Source: Sedimentibacter hydroxybenzoicus DSM 7310 (GTDB lineage Bacteria > Bacillota > Clostridia > Tissierellales > Sedimentibacteraceae). Taken from it: a DNA stretch of 64,000 bases. Every line of letters begins with the position of its first letter. The first letter of the stretch is position 1. The DNA is taken from contig NZ_JACBNQ010000001.1 in the NCBI RefSeq assembly GCF_013403245.1, positions 434,001 to 498,000 on the forward strand. The letters run 5' to 3'. Of this stretch, positions 1 through 9,500 are shown one piece after another. The notes below the pieces were generated by a model, which was given only the letters and a program-made list of their open reading frames with translations, did not search any database and had not been told where the DNA came from. The position numbers and the translations under genes were made by a program.

Positions 1-1
1 T

Positions 2-361
2 TTAGTTTTAATGGATATTGACCCTGTAGATAATGCTATTTCGGAATTTTACAGAATTCTTAAAAATGATGGTACATTCTTTTTTTCTATTGTTCATCCT
101 GCATTTTATCAGGCTGTCTGGGAACGAAACGAAGAAGGTGTTGCATTATCAAAAAAAGTATCAGGTTATATAACATCTAAGGCCGTGCAGCAAACTTTTT
201 GGGGCAATACAATGCACTATCACAGACCGATATCCTATTATTTCAATAAAATTTCAGACGCAGGATTCTCATTGAAGAATATGTTCGAACCAAAGGTTTA
301 TGAGGAAGAAAAAATTCCTGATATACCGTTGTATCTGTTTGCTGAGTTTATTAAGCGATAA
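2..361 (+). CDS. SAM-dependent methyltransferase, C-terminal part (5' end outside window)
   Basis: The reading frame is open from the first bases, so the gene starts upstream and only about 119 C-terminal residues are seen. The sequence begins with a hydrophobic strand ending in MDIDPVDNAISEFYRILKN, then DGTFFFSIVHPAF. This is the usual 'helix, then strand with glycine-containing turn' block that follows the SAM pocket in class I (type 11/25) methyltransferases. The SAM-binding GxGxG motif would lie upstream. The substrate cannot be told. It could also be called a generic small-molecule methyltransferase. The next gene starts about 80 bases downstream on the same strand. Confidence 0.7.
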   Translation, partial: LVLMDIDPVDNAISEFYRILKNDGTFFFSIVHPAFYQAVWERNEEGVALSKKVSGYITSKAVQQTFWGNTMHYHRPISYYFNKISDAGFSLKNMFEPKVYEEEKIPDIPLYLFAEFIKR

Positions 362-440
362 TTGTATATGATTATTGTTTAGTAAGTGTAAAAATGTCAA
401 AATATATAGTAAGATAACTTTATTCAGAAAGGAAACAGTT

Positions 441-944
441 ATGAAAATAGAAATCCGTGATAGAAGAAGAGAAGATGTTAATGAATTTTGTGAGTTTTTA
501 TATAGGCTTGATAATGAAGCTGAATACATGCTTGTTGAAAAAGGCGAACGAAATATTGATGAAGAAGTAATTTCCGGTAATATTGGGGCTGTTATAGATA
601 GCGGGGACGCATGCTATATTGCAAAGGATGATAAAAATATAGTTGGGTATGCTATTGCCGTCAGGGAGAATTTCATCAGGACAAAACATGTTGCTACAAT
701 AGTTATAGGTATACTTGAGGATTATTGCAGCAAGGGCATCGGCTCCATGTTTTTTCGAAATATAATAAATTGGGCTGCTGAAAATAATGTAAAGAGACTG
801 GAATTAACCGTAATAAAAGAAAATGTAAGAGCGGTGAATTTATATAAAAAAGTTGGTTTTAGTATAGAAGGAATAAGAGAAAAAGCTACATTTATGAATG
901 GAAGATATTATGATGAACTGTATATGGCAAAAATACTAGAGTAA
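441..944 (+). CDS. GNAT family N-acetyltransferase
   Basis: The product has 167 residues, the normal length for a single-domain GNAT enzyme, which would transfer an acetyl group from acetyl-CoA to an amine. The acetyl-CoA pyrophosphate loop is seen as EDYCSKGIGSMFF (motif A), followed by the typical C-terminal block ENVRAVNLYKKVGFSIEG. An ATG at 441 is chosen because AGAAAGGA lies just upstream; the frame is open further 5' but without a good ribosome site. The substrate (protein N-terminus, amino sugar or antibiotic) cannot be inferred. The stop codon sits at the edge of the palindromic element that follows. Confidence 0.8.
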   Translation: MKIEIRDRRREDVNEFCEFLYRLDNEAEYMLVEKGERNIDEEVISGNIGAVIDSGDACYIAKDDKNIVGYAIAVRENFIRTKHVATIVIGILEDYCSKGIGSMFFRNIINWAAENNVKRLELTVIKENVRAVNLYKKVGFSIEGIREKATFMNGRYYDELYMAKILE

Positions 945-1134
945 AGGTTGCAAGCAACCTCAGGCTGCTGAAAAAGTCCCCCTGCTTCGTTGCCGCTGCG
1001 CCGGTCAATCCTCACGTATGTCTGAATACGCTGCGGTTGCCCGTCTTCCGGCGCCTTGCAGGATGAACTTTTTGAACAGCCTATCAGATTGATGACTTTG
1101 TCATAAATCTGAATAAAAAGGTTGCAACCTTTTT
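945..1134. repeat. nested palindromic intergenic element (copy A)
   Basis: This GC-richer stretch is a set of nested inverted repeats. AGGCTGCTGAAAAAGT (962-977) pairs with the complement near 1068-1084, and an inner CGCCGG/CCGGCG pair lies inside. It shares blocks with the element at 17852-17926 (CCTGCTTCGT, GCAGGATGAACTT, CAACAGCCTAT-like end). It shares about 33 bases, including a perfect hairpin half (ATCAGATTGATGAC), with the element at 10594-10757. No protein is encoded. It resembles a REP/MITE-type non-autonomous repeat. Confidence 0.65.
1115..1134 (-). terminator. palindromic terminator downstream of the SASP gene
   Basis: AAAAAGGTTGCAACCTTTTT is a perfect 20-base palindrome overlapping the end of the SASP gene. 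Read on the minus strand it ends in a T-run and would terminate the SASP transcript. It also works in the plus direction. Confidence 0.5.
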
Positions 1135-1345
1135 ACTCTAATATTATACGGTCTATTTTATTGTTTTTCTGCTTATCTTTATTTATATACCCGCCCACAT
1201 AGCCGTTTTGCCTTGATGTAAGATTACCGCGGTTCTCGGCTTGTGGATTTGCAATGGCTAATTCTCTTGCATATTCTGCCTTCATTTGATCTAATGCAAT
1301 TTTAGCTTCTTTAGATGGTATAACTCTTTTTTTGTTTTCCGACAT
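1133..1345 (-). CDS. alpha/beta-type small acid-soluble spore protein (SASP)
   Basis: The 70-residue product carries the two family signatures: a Lys/Ala-rich first helix ending in the germination-protease region (KMEYARELAI-like block, here MKAEYARELAIANPQ), and the DNA-contact block NRGNLTSRQNGYVGG. These proteins coat and protect spore DNA in the forespore and are degraded at germination by Gpr. Expression is normally under sigma-G. A GGAAG ribosome site lies upstream of the ATG. It is monocistronic. The C-terminal tail after VGG is longer and more Lys/Asn-rich than in many paralogues. This gene is the strongest sign that the host forms endospores. Confidence 0.9.
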   Translation of the reverse strand: MSENKKRVIPSKEAKIALDQMKAEYARELAIANPQAENRGNLTSRQNGYVGGYINKDKQKNNKIDRIILE

Positions 1346-1511
1346 ATTATCACTTCCTTCTATGGGATATTATTTGATAATTTTAAATAAATAATTCAAA
1401 ATAGATAAAATTAAGATTAAATTAATATTGGAGGAAGATAATATTTAATACTGCTCAAATTTACTGCATATGATATACTTATACAAATAACAACAGACAG
1501 GATGTGATTGA

Positions 1512-3236
1512 TTGAAAAAATTGTTACCTTTTATGAGGAATTACTTATTTTACGCAATACTATGCCCAATTTTAATGATCCTGGAGGTATTGGCAGATAT
1601 TGTAATTCCATATCTGATGTCGAGGATAGTGGATGTCGGGATTGCAAACAACGATATAAATTACATAGTAAAACTAGGACTAATAATGATTTCGGCAGCG
1701 GTTTTCGGTATTATATTAGGTGTGATAAGCTCACACTTCGGTGCCAAGGCAGGTCTTGGATTTGCTGCTGAGGTCAGAAAGGAGCTTTTTAAAAAGGTTC
1801 AAGGCTTTTCCTTTGCAAACTTGGATAAGTTCTCCGTATCATCTCTCATAACGCGATTGACCAACGACTGCAACACTTTGGGGCAGGTAACGATGATGAG
1901 CTTGAGAATGGCGGTAAGAGCTCCGTTTATGATGATATTTGCACTTATTATGGCACTGAGGATAAATGCTCCATTAGCTAAGGTTTTTATGGTTGCCATA
2001 CCGGTTACCGTAATTTTACTGACTATAATTTTATCGAAGGCAAGACCTTTGTTTTTACAAATGCAAACTCGGGTAGATAAAGTTAATGGGATTATTCAAG
2101 AAAATCTTATAGGAATCAGAGTGGTTAAATCCTTTAACAGACAGAAGTTTGAAGAAGGTAAATTTAAAGAAAGAAATGATGCATTAAGAAATACTGCATT
2201 AAAAGCAGTATCCATAATTATTTTCTTCATGCCTGCATTAACAATAATTATTTATTCAACTATAATTTCGGTATTATGGTTTGGAGGAAAACAGATAGTT
2301 GCAGGAAATATGGGAAGCGGAGATTTAATATCTTTCATAACATATATAACTCAAATATTAATGTCATTGATGATGCTGTCATTCTTTTTCATGCAGCTGA
2401 TGAGAGGAGCGGCTTCAGTAAACAGAATAGTTGAAGTTTTAAATACCGATTCGGAAATTGTTGAGATTGAAAATTCTGTTTCAGAAATTTCGGAGGGGTC
2501 AATCAGCTTTAATAATGTAAGCTTTAAATACCCGGGAAGTGCGGAAAAAACCTTGCAAGATATTAATTTGAATATAAAGACAGGAGAAGTAATAGGAATA
2601 ATTGGTTCTACCGGTTCTTCCAAGTCAACGCTGGTTCAGTTAATACCCAGACTTTATGATGTAACGGGAGGAGAAGTTAAAGTAGGAGGTATTGATGTAA
2701 AAAATTACAATATAAAAGCGCTGAGAGACAATATTGCGTTTGTGCTTCAAAAGAATGTACTATTTTCCGGAACCATCAGGGAAAATATGCAGTGGGGAAA
2801 TGAAAATGCATCCGATGAACAAATTATAAATGCACTGAAGCAATCTCAGGCGTGGGAGTTTGTTTCCAAGTACGGTGACGGATTGGACCACAAGGTTGAG
2901 CAGGGCGGCGATAATTTCTCGGGAGGTCAAAAACAAAGATTGACTATTGCCAGAGCATTGCTAAAAGCGCCCAAAATAATTATATTAGATGATTCCACAA
3001 GTGCGGTTGATGTGGCAACAGATGCTAAAATTCAAAAAAGCTTTAAAGATGAGCTCGGCGATGTTACGACAATCATAATAGCTCAGCGAATTTCATCTAT
3101 ACAGCATGCAGACAGAATTGTAGTTATGAATGAAGGAAAGATAGAATCAATCGGAAAACACGATACATTAATGAAATCTTCTCTGATATACAAAGAAATA
3201 TATGAATCACAGATGAAAGGGGTGGTAGGTCTATGA
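1512..3236 (+). CDS. heterodimeric ABC exporter, subunit with degenerate ATP site
   Basis: This 574-residue half-transporter has about six membrane helices (roughly residues 10-300) and a C-terminal ATPase domain (about 330-570). The Walker A motif reads GSTGSSKST (Ser where the second-last Gly is expected), the signature is FSGGQKQ, and Walker B ends LDDSTSAVD, with Asp instead of the catalytic Glu. Such substitutions mark the degenerate-site subunit of heterodimeric exporters of the BmrCD/LmrCD/TM287-288 type. It starts at a TTG codon at 1512 behind AGGATG. Its stop overlaps the start of the partner gene by four bases (ATGA), so the two are translationally coupled. The role is probably multidrug or lipid/peptide export; the substrate is unknown. 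Confidence 0.88.
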   Translation: MKKLLPFMRNYLFYAILCPILMILEVLADIVIPYLMSRIVDVGIANNDINYIVKLGLIMISAAVFGIILGVISSHFGAKAGLGFAAEVRKELFKKVQGFSFANLDKFSVSSLITRLTNDCNTLGQVTMMSLRMAVRAPFMMIFALIMALRINAPLAKVFMVAIPVTVILLTIILSKARPLFLQMQTRVDKVNGIIQENLIGIRVVKSFNRQKFEEGKFKERNDALRNTALKAVSIIIFFMPALTIIIYSTIISVLWFGGKQIVAGNMGSGDLISFITYITQILMSLMMLSFFFMQLMRGAASVNRIVEVLNTDSEIVEIENSVSEISEGSISFNNVSFKYPGSAEKTLQDINLNIKTGEVIGIIGSTGSSKSTLVQLIPRLYDVTGGEVKVGGIDVKNYNIKALRDNIAFVLQKNVLFSGTIRENMQWGNENASDEQIINALKQSQAWEFVSKYGDGLDHKVEQGGDNFSGGQKQRLTIARALLKAPKIIILDDSTSAVDVATDAKIQKSFKDELGDVTTIIIAQRISSIQHADRIVVMNEGKIESIGKHDTLMKSSLIYKEIYESQMKGVVGL

Positions 3237-5080
3237 GAGCAATGAAGAGTTCATCCGGTAAGGCTTCAGGTAAGCTCAGACCAACCGATCCTAAAAGAAC
3301 ACTGATAAGATTGTTCAGTTATTTTAAATATAATAAATTATTGTTTTTTACGGGGATTATATTTATTATACTTGGTTCGGTGGCTGAAATAGCTATAAAT
3401 GGTATGCTAAGCCCGGTTATTGATACTTTGATCGGCGATTTTGTAATGTCTAAATTTTTGATGTATATAGCTATTATGATTTTAATGGCTGTATCTATAG
3501 CAATATCCCAATATATAGGTAATTTGTCCATGGCTAAGTTAGCTCAAAAAACCGTGCATAGAATACGTGAAGAAATGTTCTCAAAAATGGAACAGCTTCC
3601 TGTTTCCTTCTTTGACAAGCATACTCACGGTGATTTAATGTCAACATTCACAAATGATGTGGATATGCTTAACCAGTCATTGGAGCAAAGCTCCTCTCAA
3701 GTCATTATGTCATTCATAACAGTTGTGGGTACCTTTATAATGATGCTGATTTTAAGTCCTTTGATGACAATGGTTGTTGTAGCAATGCTTGGAGTAATGT
3801 TCTTGGCAATCAAGATAATAGGGCAGAAATCATCAAGCAATTTCCGCTACCAACAGGCAAGCTTGGCAGGGATGAACGGATATATAGAAGAAATAATGAC
3901 GGGGCAAAAAGTTGTTAAGGTGTTTAATTATGAGGAACGAGTCATAAATAATTTTAATAAAAGGAACGAGGATTTAAGGATTGCGGGTACTCGTGCATCT
4001 GCATACGGTGTAATGATGATGCCTATTATGGGAAATTTGTCATATGTATTGTATGCGATTATATCAATGCTTGGAGCGTACATGGTAATGCTTAACAGGT
4101 TCAGCGTCGGAAACATTGCATCCTTCTTGCAATATACGAGAACTATTTCAAGACCTATTACCATGGTATCAAACCAACTTAATACCCTGTTTGCTGCTTT
4201 GGCGGGAGCTGAAAGAATATTTAATGTATTGGATGAAATATCTGAAATAGATACAGGGGATGTAAGATTACAAGAAGATTGTGAAGGCAAGAATAATCTT
4301 TGCTGGATTGTTCCGAATGAGAACGGTGAAGTTGAAAAGGTATCTTTAAAGGGGTACATAACGTTTAAAAATGTAGACTTTGGATATACACATGATAAAA
4401 AGGTTTTGAAAAATATTAATTTATATGCTAAGCCGGGTCAAAAAATCGCTTTTGTAGGTTCTACCGGTGCAGGAAAGACTACAATTACCAATTTAATAAA
4501 CAGATTTTATGAAATTAATGACGGAGAAATTCTTTATGATGGTATAGATATAAAAAGAATTAATAAATTTGATTTGAGAAGTACAATGAGTATAGTATTG
4601 CAGGATGTTCATCTGTTTGAAGGAACTGTTGCAGACAATATACGATACGGCAGGCTGGATGCTACCGACGCAGAGGTTAAAGCGGCTGCCAAGCTTGCAA
4701 ATGCACATTATTTTATAAAGAATCTGCCTGACGGTTATAATACTGTGCTTACTGCCGACGGTCAGAATTTATCGCAGGGAGAAAGACAGCTTCTCTCAAT
4801 AGCAAGAGCAGCAGTAGCCGATCCTATCATACTGATATTAGACGAAGCCACATCATCAGTCGATACAAGGACTGAAAAGTTGATTTCTGAGGGAATGGAT
4901 AAGCTGATGGAAGGCAGAACTACTTTTGTTATAGCACACAGGTTGTCAACTGTCCGCGATTCAAATGCGATTATGGTGCTGGAGCATGGTGAAATAATCG
5001 AAAGAGGAGACCATGATGATTTAATGGAACAAAAAGGCAGATACTACCAGCTTAATATGGGTGCCGTTGAATTAGAGTAG
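3233..5080 (+). CDS. heterodimeric ABC exporter, subunit with canonical ATP site
   Basis: This 615-residue partner of the preceding gene has six predicted membrane helices and an ATPase domain. Walker A is GSTGAGKTT (about residue 410), the signature LSQGERQ departs from LSGGQ, and Walker B is LILDEATSSVD with the catalytic Glu present. The family pattern is that one subunit has the intact Walker B Glu and the other has Asp, so the pair forms one active and one degenerate ATP site. An insertion of about 20 residues with a Cys and Trp (near residues 345-370) separates the membrane and ATPase parts. A strong terminator follows. No regulator gene is adjacent. Confidence 0.9.
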   Translation: MRAMKSSSGKASGKLRPTDPKRTLIRLFSYFKYNKLLFFTGIIFIILGSVAEIAINGMLSPVIDTLIGDFVMSKFLMYIAIMILMAVSIAISQYIGNLSMAKLAQKTVHRIREEMFSKMEQLPVSFFDKHTHGDLMSTFTNDVDMLNQSLEQSSSQVIMSFITVVGTFIMMLILSPLMTMVVVAMLGVMFLAIKIIGQKSSSNFRYQQASLAGMNGYIEEIMTGQKVVKVFNYEERVINNFNKRNEDLRIAGTRASAYGVMMMPIMGNLSYVLYAIISMLGAYMVMLNRFSVGNIASFLQYTRTISRPITMVSNQLNTLFAALAGAERIFNVLDEISEIDTGDVRLQEDCEGKNNLCWIVPNENGEVEKVSLKGYITFKNVDFGYTHDKKVLKNINLYAKPGQKIAFVGSTGAGKTTITNLINRFYEINDGEILYDGIDIKRINKFDLRSTMSIVLQDVHLFEGTVADNIRYGRLDATDAEVKAAAKLANAHYFIKNLPDGYNTVLTADGQNLSQGERQLLSIARAAVADPIILILDEATSSVDTRTEKLISEGMDKLMEGRTTFVIAHRLSTVRDSNAIMVLEHGEIIERGDHDDLMEQKGRYYQLNMGAVELE

Positions 5081-5093
5081 TGAAATATTGTTT

Positions 5094-5142
5094 AAAGCCT
5101 GTTTATGTGCTATTATATATATAGCAAATAGACAGGCTTTTT
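5094..5142 (+). terminator. intrinsic terminator after the ABC exporter operon
   Basis: AAAGCCTGT and ACAGGCTTT form the outer stem and TGCTAT/ATAGCA an inner part, followed by a short T-run. It lies 14 bases after the stop codon. Confidence 0.75.
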
Positions 5143-5173
5143 AAATTAAATACTATCTACGATTATCTTACGG

Positions 5174-5254
5174 CTTGTCATCCTGAGAGCTTTAGCTCGA
5201 AGGATCTCAGAACTTTAAAATCTGAGATCCTTCGCTAACGCTCAGAATGACAAG
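5174..5254. repeat. long imperfect inverted repeat (CATTCTGAGC-type)
   Basis: Two arms of about 35 bases (5174-5210 and 5222-5254) are near-perfect complements around an A/T loop. The outer part is CTTGTCAT(C/T)CTGAG and the inner part CGAAGGATCTCAG. Sequences of the GTCATTCTGAGC...GAAGGATCT kind are scattered in many bacterial genomes as extragenic repeats. It lies between the exporter terminator and sbcD and holds no gene. Confidence 0.7.
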
Positions 5255-5350
5255 GTATGTACGTTATTGGTTTATTCATAGCAATGACATGAGCGGACGA
5301 TATGAGTTATTCATAACAATGACGATATTTACAAAACGAGGAGGATACAA

Positions 5351-6568
5351 ATGAGAATATTGCATACTTCGGACTGGCATTTGGGCAAAAGCTTGGAAGG
5401 CGTGAGCAGAATGGACGAGCAGGAAAGCTTTTTGAACGACTTTATAGAAATAGTTAAAGAACATAACATAGATATGATTATAATAGCCGGAGACGTTTAT
5501 GACAGCGCAAACCCTCCTGCAAGAGCCGAAAAAATGTTTTATGATACATTGAAAAAGCTTTCGGCTGACGGAGAAAGAATTACTTTGGTAATTGCGGGCA
5601 ATCATGATAATCCCGAAAGGTTGGTTGCGGCAGGACCTCTTGCAAGAGACCACGGGATCATAATGCTTGGTACACCAAAGTCTGTAGCTGATATAGGTGA
5701 ATATGGAAAGCATCGTGTGATTGATGCCGGAGAAGGCTATGTGGAGATAGAAATTAACGGAGAAAAAGCCGTTATAATTACTGTTCCGTATCCTTCTGAA
5801 AAAAGGTTAAATGAAGTGCTTTACGCTGCAATGGATAATGAAGAAGAAAGAGTAAAATCTTACGGGGACAGAATGAAACTTTTATTTTCCTCGCTTAACG
5901 AAAAATACAGGGATGATACCATAAACATAGCGGTGTCACATTTGTTTGCAATGGGAAGTGAAGAGGCCGGCTCGGAAAGAAATGCACAGCTTGGAGGAAG
6001 CATAATTGTTGATGGAAGCTGTTTCCCGGAAAAAGCCCAATACATTGCATTGGGTCATATACATAAACCTCAGATCGTGCCGGGAACAAACAAAAAAGCG
6101 AGATATGCCGGTTCGCCGATTCATTATAACAAGAAAGAAATAAGCTTTAAGAAAAAATGCTACGTTCTGGATGTGCATGTAGGGCAAGAATGTAGTATAG
6201 ATGAATTGGAATTTAAGATATATAAGCCGATTGAAATCTGGAAATGCGAAAGCATCGAAAAAGCAATAGATATGTGTGAGGAAAATAAGGACAAGGATTG
6301 CTGGGTTTACCTCGAAATTACTACAGACAGATACTTAAGAGAAGATGAGATAAAAATGATGAAGGTTCTAAAAAAAGACATTCTTGAAATTGCACCGAAG
6401 ATATCAGCTGTTGAAATGGAAGAAATCAACCTTGATATGGAAAAATCTTTCGAAGAAATATTCAGGGGTTTTTATATGAAGGAAAGAAATGTGGAGCCGG
6501 ATGACGAGGTGGTAGATATATTGTTATCAATATTGAATGAGGAGGAATCCGAAAATGAAACCGCTTAA
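5351..6568 (+). CDS. sbcD: SbcD, nuclease subunit of the SbcCD complex
   Basis: The 405-residue product is a calcineurin-type metallophosphoesterase of the Mre11/SbcD family. All nuclease motifs are visible: TSDWHLGK (Asp8, His10), AGDVYD, GNHDN, SHLFA and GHIHKPQ, which hold two Mn ions. With SbcC it forms the ATP-dependent dsDNA exonuclease and ssDNA endonuclease that opens hairpins and processes palindromes and blocked ends. GAGGAGG precedes the ATG. The gene overlaps sbcC by 14 bases. This locus sits in a window unusually rich in palindromic repeats, but that is only a coincidence as far as can be seen. Confidence 0.93.
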   Translation: MRILHTSDWHLGKSLEGVSRMDEQESFLNDFIEIVKEHNIDMIIIAGDVYDSANPPARAEKMFYDTLKKLSADGERITLVIAGNHDNPERLVAAGPLARDHGIIMLGTPKSVADIGEYGKHRVIDAGEGYVEIEINGEKAVIITVPYPSEKRLNEVLYAAMDNEEERVKSYGDRMKLLFSSLNEKYRDDTINIAVSHLFAMGSEEAGSERNAQLGGSIIVDGSCFPEKAQYIALGHIHKPQIVPGTNKKARYAGSPIHYNKKEISFKKKCYVLDVHVGQECSIDELEFKIYKPIEIWKCESIEKAIDMCEENKDKDCWVYLEITTDRYLREDEIKMMKVLKKDILEIAPKISAVEMEEINLDMEKSFEEIFRGFYMKERNVEPDDEVVDILLSILNEEESENETA

Positions 6569-9500
6569 CCTTAAAATAAAAGGACTTAACAGTTTTATTG
6601 AATTGCAGGAGGTCAATTTTGAAAGATTGACCGAAAGGGGATTATTCGGCATTTTCGGACCTACAGGCAGCGGTAAATCAACCATACTTGACGGTATTAT
6701 ACTGAGCTTATACGGCTGCGTGCCAAGAGACAGCTCCAATTTTATGAATATTAACTGCGATACTATGAATGTATGCTTTGAATTCCAGATAACAGAAAAG
6801 GATGCAAAGCGCTACAGAGTTGAAAGAGAATTTAAAAGAGATAAATCCGGAAGTATAAAGACACGATCGGCAAAAATTATTGATATTACTTCGGATGAAA
6901 TTGTTCTGGAAGATATGGTAAGGCAGGTAGACAGTAAATGCAGGGAAATTATCGGCTTGGAGGTAGACGACTTTACGAGAACGGTGGTTCTTCCACAAGG
7001 TAATTTCAGCGAGTTTTTGAAGCTTCAGGGCAAGGAAAGAAGGGAAATGCTTGAGAGATTGTTTAATCTTCAAAAATACGGAGACAAGCTTTCCAATAAA
7101 CTTTCTTTAAGAATCGGTAAAGATGTACAAAGCCTGAATGTACTTGAGGGAGAATTGAAGGGCTTTGAGAATGTAAGCGATGAAATTCTTGAAAGTACGG
7201 AAAAGCTGCTTAATGAAACAAAAATACAAATTGAAAATCTTTCTATGGAATTGGCATCGGCCGAAAAAGAATATAACGAGGGCAAGGAAGTATGGGATTT
7301 ACAAAAAGAGCTTATATCCATTGATGAGAAGGAAAAATCCCTGAAAGAACAGGAAAATGAAATTAAAGAACTTAACAACAGAGTAATTAAAGGGGAAAGT
7401 GCACTCAAGGTTAAGCCCTATATCGAAGCTTACGAAAATACACTTAAACAAATTGAAGCGGTTTCTAAAACAGTGTCAGAGCTGAAGCAAAAAGCGTTAT
7501 TAATTGAAAACCACAAAAACAGTGTAGAACAGTTGTATGTTGAAGCGAAGAATAAAAAAGATATTAACCTGCCTGTTATTAAGGTAAAGGAGCAGAAAAT
7601 CCTTGATGCAATAGAAGAGAAAAGTGTTCTGGGAAAATTAACTGCGGAAAAACTCCGGCTTGAGGAATCTAAAAATAAAACAGAAGAAGAAATAAAAAAT
7701 GCAAATCAGCAATTATTGATAAGTGAAAATAATATTTTAAAGTTAAATGACAATATTAACAGCAAGGAAAGCAAATTCGAGCAATTGAAGGTAGCTGAAG
7801 AATTTAAGGATAAAGTTAATGCCGGTTTTTTACTTATAAGCTCCTATGACAATCTAATCGGTCAAACAAATAAAATAAGCAAAGAAATAAAAGAAATAAG
7901 CGATATTCTAAATGAGGAATCAACTTTAAGTGAAATGTGCTCCAAAGAATTAAATGACAAGGATGAATTGTTAAAAAGTAATGAAAGAGCGCTAAATGTC
8001 ATAAACGAAAAATGTCCCGGAGACCAAAATACATTATTAAAATTAAAAGAAAATTTGGACGAAGTAAAAAATAAATGGGAAAAGAATAAGGAATTTACCG
8101 AATTGATCAATAAAGCCAGGAATAACACCGATGTATTGAAAATCGAGCTAAAAACTAAGGAAGATGAAGCGCTTGTCCTGAGTAAAGAAATAGAGTCATC
8201 AAAGGACGTATTAAAAAGACAGGAAGCTGAAAATATCGCTCATATATTGAGACAGGAGCTTTCAGACGGGGAGGTATGTCCTGTTTGCGGTTCAACATCT
8301 CATCATCAGGAAAATATTAAATTAGAAAAATTTGATTTCAATGTTGAAACATACAGGAACAGCTTGAATGCCAAAGAAGAAAAAGCAAAGAAATTAACGG
8401 CAGAAATAATCAAAATTCAAACTAATTTAGTTACAGAAGAAAATATTATAAAACAAAGCGAAGCTAAGTTGAATGAGTTGGGTGAAGATTATAAAAAAGT
8501 ATCTTTAGAGAATTTAAAAAATGACTTCCAGAAACAAATCATAGAAGTCAATAGATACAACGATGATAAATCTAAGCTTGAAAAAAATATAAGGACTTTA
8601 TCGGAAGAAAAAAGCAAATTGTTATTGAAATATAATAAGATAACAAGTTCCATAGACCATAATAGAGTTCAGCTAAAAAAGCTGGGGGATGAACTTAAGC
8701 TTAAAAGTGATGAAGCTGAGGAAAAGAAAAAAGAACTGAATAAGGTCAAAGCTGAGCTCCAAATTGTCGATTTCGTAAAAGTGAAAGAAGAAATCAACAA
8801 CAAGGAAAATGAACGCAGCTTGCTTGAAAAGGAAATAAAGGAGCATCGCGAGAGTTTAAAAACAGAACTTGGATTAAAGGATAAATCATTAAACAAATTA
8901 AATGAGCTCAAAATATTTTTTAAAGAGATGCATACAACAATTTACGAGAAGAATAAAAGCATTGATGAAAAGACGGAAAGTATAAAAAATAAGTCCGGTG
9001 GTATCGAGGATTTAGAAGATGCAAAAGAACAGATATCCGCTTTAATTAATCAGATATCAGAAGAATATGAAAAGCTTGAGAAAAGCAGAGAAGCTGCAGA
9101 AACGCAATTTAAAGATTGTAATAATGAAATAATGTCAGCACAGGGGAATCTCATAAGCTTAAAGGAAAGGTGCGAAAAGGATAACTCTTCGCTTAAAAAT
9201 GTCTTGGAGGAAGAGGGCTTAAAGGATGCTGAAGAGGCAAAAATTAAATATGTACAAAAATTCGAATTAGATAATTTCAAAAAGCAAATTGATGCTTATA
9301 TAAATTCCTTAGCACAAATAAGAGGTGCATCCATAAATTTAAAAAATAAGCTTAACGGCAGATTCCTGACAGAAGAGCAGTGGGTCAATATCCGGAATAT
9401 GAAAAGTGAAAAGGCTGAAATGCTTGATAAATTAAATGAAGAAAAAATAATACTTGAATCTGAAGCCAAAAAAGCGGCAGAAAAATTAACTTACAAAAAA

